This document shows positions 60,401-64,000 of a stretch of DNA of 64,000 nucleotides, in pieces. The translations under genes were made by a program, and so were the position numbers. Each line of letters starts with the position of its first letter. The first letter of the stretch is position 1. Source of the stretch: Metapseudomonas otitidis (lineage in GTDB: Bacteria > Pseudomonadota > Gammaproteobacteria > Pseudomonadales > Pseudomonadaceae); assembly GCF_900111835.1 (NCBI RefSeq), contig NZ_FOJP01000017.1, positions 121,556-185,555 of the forward strand, read 5' to 3'. The notes beneath the pieces were generated by a model. That model searched no databases, was not told the DNA's origin, and was given only the letters and a program-made list of their open reading frames with translations.

Positions 60401-60848
60401 GAGTCGCTGTCGGGTCCTGCACCTCGGCAAAGGGCGGAATATCGGCCTGTGCGGTGCCGTAGTACTTGATGGCCATGTACATGGCCAGCTGATGGGCCGT
60501 CTTCAGCGCCAGCTGTGCGTTACGCAGGTCGCCTTCAGCGCCGTGTGCCGTGTCATTACCCTGGATGCGCAGGAAGTTGATCTGGTGAACCAGTGGCTTG
60601 CTGACGCAATCGGTGAACACCGAGTTTTTCACCAGGTCGTAGAAGGTTGACTGCGGCATGCGCGGCAGAAGCTCTTCCTTATAAATGGCTTTGGTAAGCT
60701 CTTCGGCAAAGCTGCGCAGGCGAGTGAGCGCACTGCCCGGGTCGATGTGCAGAACAGCTTCGGCGAGGCCAGCGAGGTTCGCCAGCAGTTCGTTGCCGGT
60801 GCGGAGAAACTCGAAGTTGACTGATTTCATGTAGGCGATTCTGTCCAT
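57450..60848 (-). CDS. hsdR: Type I restriction subunit HsdR (EcoEI-like) with N-terminal DUF4145
   Basis: 1132 residues. An N-terminal DUF4145-like region (about 10-130), a coiled segment (about 155-215), the nuclease domain with [35 protein letters not shown], then the SF2 motor: Walker A [14 protein letters not shown], DESH box [14 protein letters not shown], TATP and [10 protein letters not shown]. The C-terminal part resembles the EcoEI R family. It translocates and cuts unmodified DNA with HsdM and HsdS. An alternative start (MKSVNFEFL, 60830) matters because a sigma54-like promoter would begin transcription at about 60849. Confidence 0.93.
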   Translation of the reverse strand: [1132 protein letters not shown]

Positions 60849-60849
60849 A

Positions 60850-60876
60850 ACGGTCCTAGAGCGAGGACCGTGCCAA
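60850..60876 (-). promoter_or_regulatory. Sigma54-like element inside a perfect inverted repeat, before hsdR
   Basis: On the minus strand TTGGCACGGTCCTCGCT (60876-60860) has GG-N10-GC spacing and matches the TTGGCACG-N4-TTGC consensus with one mismatch. It overlaps ACGGTCCT-CGCTCT-AGGACCGT (60871-60850), a perfect 8-bp inverted repeat that also carries the hsdR ribosome site. It lies in the 31-base gap between a sigma54 activator gene and hsdR. Confidence 0.45.
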
Positions 60877-60879
60877 GTT

Positions 60880-62394
60880 TTATTCGATGCCGTATTTGTC
60901 CATCCAATTGCTCAGCGTCTGCTGGCTTTTGAGGCCAAGCAGGCTGGCCGCACGGGTCTTGTTGTTGCCGGTAAGCGTCAGCGCCTTGCGCAGATAATGC
61001 CCTGCCACGTCGGCGATTATCTTTTGTAGATCAATGCCTTGCGCAACATTCATGGCCAGTACATCGGCCTGCGCGTGCGGCAATTTGAACAGCGCTTGCT
61101 CGATATCATGAGCAGCAATCAGATCGCCCGGACACCAAAGAGCCGCGCGCAACAAGGTGGACTGCAGTTCGCGAACGTTGCCACGCCAGGGGTACTGAAG
61201 GATAAGATTTTTTGCTTCTGCAGAAACTTTCTTATCGCCAAGACTGGCATCCTGGCGGGCAATGCCGGCCAGCAGCTTTTCCGACAATAACAGCAGATCA
61301 CCTTCGCGCTCTCTGAGCGGCGGCAGGTGCAGTACGCCCACAGCAATGCGATAGAACAAGTCTTCACGGAAGCGCCCTTGGGCGACTTCCTGCATCAAGT
61401 CCCGGTGAGTGGCGGTGATCAGCCGCACATCGACCTTGAGCTCTTGGTTGGAGCCGACCGGGGTGAAGGTGCCTTCCTGCAGTACGCGCAGGAGGCGTAC
61501 TTGCACATCCGGTGTTAGCTCACCGAACTCATCCAGAAACAGCGTGCCGCCATGGGCCTGTTGGAAAACCCCAGGCCGATCTGCAATAGCGCCAGTGAAT
61601 GCGCCCTTCTTGTGGCCAAATAAGGTTGAGTCAATCAGCTCCGGCACGATGGCACCGCAGTTCACCGCAACAAAGGGCGCTGCAGAACGTGGGCCGGCGT
61701 TGTGAATGGCACGGGCAAACAGCTCCTTGCCGGTGCCGGTTTCGCCGTAAATCAGCACCGGCACCTGCTTCGTCGCGAGTATCTGCGCCTGCGCCTTGAG
61801 GGCCAGCATGCGCTCGCTCTGCGTCACGATACTGTCGAAGGCTGCATCCACAGGCGCATCCAGCCCTGCGAGCTGGACAAGCTTGTCGGTGCTGATGGTA
61901 TTGGCGGCCGGCACGTACTCGGCCGCGATTTCAAATGGCACTTCAACCTGCTGAACACCTTGCTCAAGTGAGGATTGGTAGAAGGTTGCCGGATAGCGCG
62001 TTTTGCCCAGCAGAATCCACACCGCTTGCATGGCCGGTGTGCCGGGGCTGAGCAGAATAGAAAGCTGATTAGCAGAGGTACTGAGGCGCTTTAAATGCTG
62101 ACTGGCGGCCTGGTAGATCTCCCCGAAATGAACGGGGGAAGATAGGGAAACGTAATGCGCGGTGATTGGTACATCGACCTGCTGGCGCAGCCAGGCCAGG
62201 TAGGGCTCAACGCGCTCGGCGGGGTATGAACAAAGAAGCTCGACGTTATCAACGGGAACTGTGTTCAGGGTGGACAGAATCGGGCCTGCCTCAGCACCTG
62301 CAACTGCTTTGAGATCATTCCCGCCAACCCAGCTGGCCAATACGCGCTGCTTCTTTACCACTGTCCCTGTACTCCCGGCCTCCCTCTTGCCCAT
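60880..62394 (-). CDS. RtcR-like sigma54 activator with CARF-like N-terminal domain
   Basis: About 504 residues from MGKREAGS; the start is uncertain (TTG at 62445 or GTG at 62361 are alternatives). The N-terminal ~150 residues (LASWVGGNDLKAV, then LSILLSPGTPAMQAVWILL and ATFYQSS) have a CARF/RtcR pattern, with SPGTPAM in the place of the CARF ligand loop. The AAA+ domain has GETGTGKE, GAFTGA (sigma54 contact) and the Walker B LFLDEFGEL. A Fis-type HTH ends it (LTGNNKTRAASLLGLKSQQTLSNWM). It should activate a sigma54 promoter on sensing a nucleotide or RNA-end signal. It precedes hsdR in the same direction by 31 bases. Confidence 0.82.
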   Translation of the reverse strand: MGKREAGSTGTVVKKQRVLASWVGGNDLKAVAGAEAGPILSTLNTVPVDNVELLCSYPAERVEPYLAWLRQQVDVPITAHYVSLSSPVHFGEIYQAASQHLKRLSTSANQLSILLSPGTPAMQAVWILLGKTRYPATFYQSSLEQGVQQVEVPFEIAAEYVPAANTISTDKLVQLAGLDAPVDAAFDSIVTQSERMLALKAQAQILATKQVPVLIYGETGTGKELFARAIHNAGPRSAAPFVAVNCGAIVPELIDSTLFGHKKGAFTGAIADRPGVFQQAHGGTLFLDEFGELTPDVQVRLLRVLQEGTFTPVGSNQELKVDVRLITATHRDLMQEVAQGRFREDLFYRIAVGVLHLPPLREREGDLLLLSEKLLAGIARQDASLGDKKVSAEAKNLILQYPWRGNVRELQSTLLRAALWCPGDLIAAHDIEQALFKLPHAQADVLAMNVAQGIDLQKIIADVAGHYLRKALTLTGNNKTRAASLLGLKSQQTLSNWMDKYGIE

Positions 62395-62560
62395 CTGCAG
62401 GCAGGAGAAAAATGTGCTCTGGTTCGCGTCCGGATAGTAAACCAATCCTTCAACCCGGGTCTTTAACTGCCTGACTGGATGTTCAAGTTGAGCTGTAGCA
62501 ACAGCGCGACTTTTGCTCCAAGCAAATATTGGTATGAGCTGCTGCCGGGGTAGAACGATG

Positions 62561-62580
62561 AAGGGGCCTTTCGGCCCCTT
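62561..62580. terminator. Hairpin between truncated gene and regulator
   Basis: AAGGGGCC-TTTC-GGCCCCTT, perfect 8-bp stem just beyond the stop of the truncated minus-strand gene. No clear T-run follows, so its strength as a terminator is doubtful. The rest of 62446-62587 shows no gene. Confidence 0.5.
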
Positions 62581-62587
62581 GTGAACT

Positions 62588-62773
62588 TAGTTAGCCAACA
62601 GGCTTTCAAGCTTCTCGATCAGGTAATCCAGCGGGCTACGCCCCTCCAGGCGTTTTTCGAAAACTTCGTTGCGGTGGTAGGCGACCCAGGTTTCGAGGGC
62701 ATGCCGGTTATCCTTCTCGTAGCCAGAGCCCAGGATGCAAACAAGCTCAGTGCCATGGGGGGTCTCGAGGTAG
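62588..62773 (-). pseudogene. C-terminal remnant of a gene cut by the IS element
   Basis: An open minus-strand frame of about 62 codons runs from the IS end to a TAA: it includes ELVCILGSGYEKDNRHALET and ends SPLDYLIEKLESLLAN. There is no start codon with a ribosome site, and the frame is interrupted at the left end of the IS, so it is the tail of a larger gene whose remainder should lie right of 64000. I do not recognise the family. It was the next gene of the island in the common direction. Confidence 0.6.
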
Positions 62774-62836
62774 TGGGTTCTACCCCGTTAGCACGAACAC
62801 TTTCGAGTAAGCTCACGCCGAGCTGAAGGAGTGTTC

Positions 62837-63136
62837 ATGTCCAAGCGCAAGAGATACAGCCCCGAGTTCAAGCGGGAGGCCGTCGAGCTGGCCCGTCGCT
62901 CAGAAACCAGTTGCCGCCAAATCGCACAAGAGATCGGGGTGGCCCCGAGTCTGCTAAACCGCTGGGTTCGAGAAGCGCAGCCTGGTGCAGAAAAGGCCTT
63001 TCCTGGCACGGGTAGCCCGCGAGACGAGGAGCTTGCCCGCCTCAAGCGTGAGCTGGCCCGAGTGACCAAGGAACGTGATTTTTTAAGAGACGCGGCAGCG
63101 TACTTTGCCAAGGAGTCATCGAGCGGTACGCGGTGA
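62837..63136 (+). CDS. IS3-family transposase OrfA
   Basis: 99 residues: [20 protein letters not shown] with an HTH ([23 protein letters not shown]) and a leucine-zipper-like tail ([32 protein letters not shown]). AAGGAG precedes the ATG at 62837. It binds the IS ends. Its end overlaps orfB by four bases. Confidence 0.9.
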   Translation: MSKRKRYSPEFKREAVELARRSETSCRQIAQEIGVAPSLLNRWVREAQPGAEKAFPGTGSPRDEELARLKRELARVTKERDFLRDAAAYFAKESSSGTR

Positions 63137-63993
63137 TTCGGCGCTGCCGCAACGAGTACCCGGTACGGCTGATGTGCCGTTGCTTGAAGGTTTCTGCCAG
63201 CGGCTATTACGACTGGCAGGATCGTCAGCCGAGCCCACGCGCTCAAGAGAATGCGCGCCTGATAAAGCGCATTCACGAGATCCATGAAGACAGCCGTGGG
63301 GTGATCGGAGCGCCGCGTATGCACGAAGACCTATGCTACGAAGGCGAAACCATCAGTCTGAATCGCGTCGCCCGCCTGATGGCGGTAGAACGCATTCAAG
63401 GTTGGCCGCGCCGGAAGAGGCGTGGCTTGGGTCGAGTGGCTTCTGGTCGTCCGGCAGGCGTGAGAAACCTGCTGGAGCGCGACTTCACCGCCCTGGAGCC
63501 GGAGCGCAAGTGGGTCACGGACATCACGGAAATTGCCACCCTGGAGGGCAAGCTGTTTTTGTGCGTGGTGCTCGACCTATACAGCAAGCTGGTGATTGGC
63601 TGGTCGATGCATCACCGTCAGGATCGGCAGATGGTGATCCGAGCGGTGGAGATGGCGATCTGGCAGCGCCAAGGTGATTGGTCAGTGATCCTGCATTCGG
63701 ATCGCGGCAGCCAATTTACCAGTGCGGACTACCAGCGTTTTCTGAGTCGCAATACGCTGATTTGCAGCATGAGTGCCGTGGGACATTGTGGTGATAACGC
63801 GGCCTGTGAGGGATTCTTCGGCCAACTGAAACGAGAGCGTGTTGTCCGGCAATCGTACCGAACTCGCGATGAGGCACGGGCGGATCTCTTCGACTACATC
63901 GAGCGGTTCCATAACCCACGGATGCGTCGTAGAGTCGCCCGGCAAGATTTGAAGTTTTCAGCCCTTTTCAAACCGTCCGTGGAAATGGGGTAG
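63133..63993 (+). CDS. IS3-family transposase OrfB (DDE catalytic part)
   Basis: 286 residues from a GTG that overlaps the orfA stop. HTH_21-like start ([37 protein letters not shown]) and an rve/DDE core: Asp in [10 protein letters not shown], Asp in [14 protein letters not shown] and Glu in [16 protein letters not shown]. In this family the active enzyme is normally an OrfAB fusion made by -1 frameshifting near the orfA end. The three catalytic residues are intact, so the element may still be mobile. Confidence 0.9.
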   Translation: MIRRCRNEYPVRLMCRCLKVSASGYYDWQDRQPSPRAQENARLIKRIHEIHEDSRGVIGAPRMHEDLCYEGETISLNRVARLMAVERIQGWPRRKRRGLGRVASGRPAGVRNLLERDFTALEPERKWVTDITEIATLEGKLFLCVVLDLYSKLVIGWSMHHRQDRQMVIRAVEMAIWQRQGDWSVILHSDRGSQFTSADYQRFLSRNTLICSMSAVGHCGDNAACEGFFGQLKRERVVRQSYRTRDEARADLFDYIERFHNPRMRRRVARQDLKFSALFKPSVEMG

Positions 63994-64000
63994 AACCCCA

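Larger units (their letters stand above)
62774..64000 (+). mobile_element. IS3-family insertion sequence, apparently complete
   Basis: About 1,227 bases. The left end TGGGTTCTACCCC and right end GGGGTAGAACCCCA are inverted repeats, continuing imperfectly for about 24 bases (left GTTAGCACGAAC, right ATTTCCACGGAC on the opposite strand). It contains orfA and orfB of the IS3 type overlapping by four bases. The right end coincides with the last base of the window, so the target duplication cannot be checked. Confidence 0.85.

Noticed and set aside
62546..62556. GGGGTAGAAC near the truncated gene resembling the IS terminus
   Set aside because: Only ten bases match, without the rest of the end or a partner end; it is probably chance.

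Overview
The window is high-GC Pseudomonas chromosome, probably from the P. aeruginosa / P. resinovorans side of the genus. Gene content and order recall the P. aeruginosa blocks atsK-TonB receptor-LysR, desA-GGDEF/EAL-oscA-sbp-cysTWA and gabT-gabD next to a tRNA-Arg. These matches are from memory of families and synteny; no search was run.

Bases 1-9,500 hold a complete sulfate-ester scavenging locus: atsK (cut by the window edge), a TonB-dependent receptor (sftP-like), a LysR regulator (sftR-like), and the ABC importer and arylsulfatase atsR, atsB, atsC, atsA. Bases 9,660-17,700 hold a PAS-GGDEF cyclase, a HlyD/FUSC-like efflux pair with a divergent LysR gene, a small exported protein, the phospholipid desaturase desA and a PAS-GGDEF-EAL protein. 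Bases 17,700-22,030 are the sulfate uptake unit oscA-sbp-cysT-cysW-cysA. Sulfur acquisition is therefore represented twice within 22 kb.

Bases 22,100-33,730 are regulators and small metabolic units: a membrane protein/XRE pair around a perfect palindrome, a Crp/Fnr regulator, a soluble CZB chemoreceptor facing a small membrane chemoreceptor, an AraC gene divergent from a diiron desaturase plus a 54-aa rubredoxin, TetR/SDR around a repeated operator-like motif, an HCCA-isomerase-like protein and a receiver-HDOD protein. Then come gabT-gabD and a tRNA-Arg(CCG) preceded by a degenerate copy of itself.

From the tRNA to the right edge the DNA is visibly less GC-rich and every gene except the IS genes lies on the minus strand: a genomic island with anti-phage character. 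In transcription order it contains a CARF-like/sigma54 activator (RtcR-like), hsdR, an rmuC homologue, hsdM, hsdS, an OLD-family nuclease, a cN-I 5'-nucleotidase, a 39-aa small ORF, a YaaW/UPF0174-like protein, a helical protein with a hydrophobic hairpin, a 110-aa protein, and a pair that fits type III Druantia (druH, druE). Most junctions overlap or are under 100 bp. A sigma54-like GG-N10-GC element embedded in a perfect inverted repeat sits between the regulator and hsdR. The most interesting proposal here is that this ~25 kb is a signal-inducible, multi-layer defence cluster, with a four-gene module of unknown role in front of Druantia. An IS3-family element with both ends visible closes the window and has cut the gene beside it.
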